Shown: positions 5,509 through 6,858 of the stretch, piece after piece
Position numbering within the stretch: position 1 is the first letter of the stretch
How the letters are laid out: every line of letters starts with the position of its first letter
Assembly (NCBI GenBank): GCA_035390885.1
Contig: DAOOUW010000066.1
Coordinates: forward strand, 1-6,858
Length of the DNA: 6,858 bases
Direction of reading: 5' to 3'
From: JAOAFT01 sp035390885
Lineage (GTDB): Bacteria > Bacteroidota > Ignavibacteria > UBA10030
Notes under the pieces: model-generated
Seen by the model: only the letters and a program-made list of their open reading frames with translations
Database searches by the model: none
Told to the model about the DNA's origin: nothing
Translations under genes and position numbers: made by a program

Positions 5509-6858
5509 TTATTTCGTTGCTGCGTTCATGGAAGAAGATGAATAAGGTTTGACGCCTGACTCATCAACAATACTCAATATCCTTGATTTCATTAGAGGTT
5601 TTTCATCGTTGATACGGAATGCAGCGCCAATACGTTGACGCGCTTCTGGAATGACATTTTCTCGATCAGTATAGAAGATAGCAAGTGTCTCGCCAATCGT
5701 AACTTTATCTCCATCTTTTTTCTTGAGGTGAATGCCAGCCTTCATATCAATGACATCATCAAGAGTAGCTCGTCCAGCTCCGAGCAATACGCTTGTCATT
5801 CCAAGCGCAAGCGAATCAATTTCCTGAATAAATCCCTGCTCACCTGATTTTACTTCCACCGAAAAAGTAGACATAGGATAAGTAGAAAGATTCTCGATGC
5901 TTTCGATATCTCCGCCTTGAGCTTGTACAAGTTCGAGAAACTTTTTGTAAGCAGAGCCATTATGCAAATGTTCTTGACAGATTGTTATTCCTTCTTCGAT
6001 TGAAGATGCTTTACCTCCAAGATAGACCATAGCGCCAGCAAGTGCGTAGGTTACTTCCATTAAATCTTTACTGCTATCATCAGCGCCAAGTTCGCCGCGA
6101 AGACAGTGAACAGATTCAACAACTTCGAGCCAATTTCCAATAGCAATTCCAAGAGGCTCATTCATATCGGTAATAAATCCGAGTGTGCGAACTCCAAAAT
6201 CATTTCCAATGCGAACGAGTGTTTTCCCTAATTCTACAGCACGGTCGTATTGTTCCATAAAAGCGCCGCGTCCTGTCTTAATATCAAGAACCAGCGCATC
6301 GATGCCTTCTGATAATTTTTTACTCATAATGCTTCCGGCAATCAGAGGAATGCATTCGACAGTACCTGTTACATCGCGGAGAGCGTACATTTTTTTATCG
6401 GCAGGCGCAATTTCTTGCGTTTGTCCCATCATTACAACTCCGATACGGCGAATAATATCTTTGTATTCTGGAATTGTGAGAGTAGTACGGAAACCAGGAA
6501 TTGATTCGAGTTTATCTAATGTTCCACCGGTATGTCCCAGTCCGCGACCGGAAATCATGGGTACAGGTACGCCGCAAGCAGCAACCAGAGGAGCTAAGAT
6601 GAGAGATACTTTATCGCCCACGCCGCCAGTCGAGTGTTTATCGACTTTAATTCCTGGAATATCCGATAAATCAATGCGCTTGCCAGAATTAATCATTAGC
6701 TGAGTCAGCGTCATCGTCTCGTCGGGGGTCATTCCACGGAAGAACGTTGCCATAAGGAAAGAAGCCATTTGATAATCCGGCACTTTCCCTTCGACATATC
6801 CATTGATAAGGAAGCCGAGTTCTTCTTTTGTTAAAGAAGCGCCTTCTCTTTTTTTGCG
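5509..6858 (-). CDS. deoA: Thymidine / pyrimidine-nucleoside phosphorylase (N-terminus cut by window edge)
   Basis: The enzyme cleaves thymidine (and in some members uridine) with phosphate, giving base plus (deoxy)ribose 1-phosphate, in cytoplasmic pyrimidine salvage. The frame is open to the right edge and adds 25 residues (KKREG, LTKEEL, INGYVEGKV) before the GTG at 6783, which is therefore an internal Val in the family motif VPDYQM. Of 449 visible residues, the helical N-domain covers about 1-65, the phosphate site KHSTGGVGDK is at 74-83, GRGLGHTGGTLDKLE follows, then RDVTGTVE and SIMSKK, and the PYNP_C domain is at about 330-415. H75, R161, S176 and K180 are spaced exactly as H85, R171, S186 and K190 of E. 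coli thymidine phosphorylase, so about ten residues are missing. The C-terminus ends in a Ser-rich tail (YSSSSM). These residues do not separate strict thymidine from broad pyrimidine specificity. The S46 peptidase gene follows on the same strand. Confidence 0.93.
   Translation of the reverse strand, partial: RKKREGASLTKEELGFLINGYVEGKVPDYQMASFLMATFFRGMTPDETMTLTQLMINSGKRIDLSDIPGIKVDKHSTGGVGDKVSLILAPLVAACGVPVPMISGRGLGHTGGTLDKLESIPGFRTTLTIPEYKDIIRRIGVVMMGQTQEIAPADKKMYALRDVTGTVECIPLIAGSIMSKKLSEGIDALVLDIKTGRGAFMEQYDRAVELGKTLVRIGNDFGVRTLGFITDMNEPLGIAIGNWLEVVESVHCLRGELGADDSSKDLMEVTYALAGAMVYLGGKASSIEEGITICQEHLHNGSAYKKFLELVQAQGGDIESIENLSTYPMSTFSVEVKSGEQGFIQEIDSLALGMTSVLLGAGRATLDDVIDMKAGIHLKKKDGDKVTIGETLAIFYTDRENVIPEARQRIGAAFRINDEKPLMKSRILSIVDESGVKPYSSSSMNAATK

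Noticed and set aside
6185..6703. 172-residue plus-strand open frame opposite the phosphorylase gene
   Set aside because: It is antisense to a strongly conserved enzyme, has no family motifs, and its Ser/Arg/Pro-rich make-up is what the opposite frame of such a gene yields.
6781..6783. GTG as a start codon for the phosphorylase
   Set aside because: The upstream codons encode the conserved N-terminal helices of the family up to the window edge, so this is an internal Val.
3237..6858. Phosphorylase and peptidase as a confirmed operon
   Set aside because: They share a strand, but the 97-base gap holds a plausible separate promoter and their functions are unrelated beyond general nutrient salvage.

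Overview
The window looks like chromosomal DNA of moderate to low GC from the Bacteroidota/Chlorobiota side of the bacterial tree, for example an Ignavibacteria-like lineage. This is inferred from gene content: a Reg_prop/Y_Y_Y sensor protein, an S46 dipeptidyl-peptidase with a lipoprotein-type signal, and a Bacteroidetes-style TTTG/TAnnTTT promoter candidate. No rRNA or marker gene is present to prove it. Four protein genes fill most of the window; the first and last run off the edges.

Left part, plus strand: bases 3-1169 hold the 3' end of a membrane sensor. It has beta-propeller blades and a Y_Y_Y domain outside, one membrane helix, a short coiled coil, and a small CxxC...CxxC module where a histidine kinase would be expected. 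A 548-base gap follows (1170-1717). Its main content is a back-to-back pair of related palindromes at 1416-1501, whose stems differ by compensating changes while two unpaired blocks stay identical. Bases 1718-3073 encode an AGE-family sugar 2-epimerase (N-acylglucosamine / cellobiose 2-epimerase fold) with its histidine residues intact.

The epimerase converges on the right-hand genes. Between them is a perfect 12-bp inverted repeat (3171-3204), probably a shared bidirectional terminator.

Right part, minus strand: the gene nearest the right edge is a thymidine/pyrimidine-nucleoside phosphorylase (5509-6858, N-terminus cut). Downstream of it, after 97 bases with its own promoter candidate, is an S46 dipeptidyl-peptidase (5411-3237). 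Both suit scavenging of nucleosides and peptides, but nothing shows that they form one pathway or operon.

I see no CRISPR array, transposase, tRNA, phage gene or obvious new multi-gene system. The items most worth a second look are the covarying palindrome pair, the kinase-less sensor with its Cys module, and the lipoprotein form and substrate-site features of the S46 peptidase.
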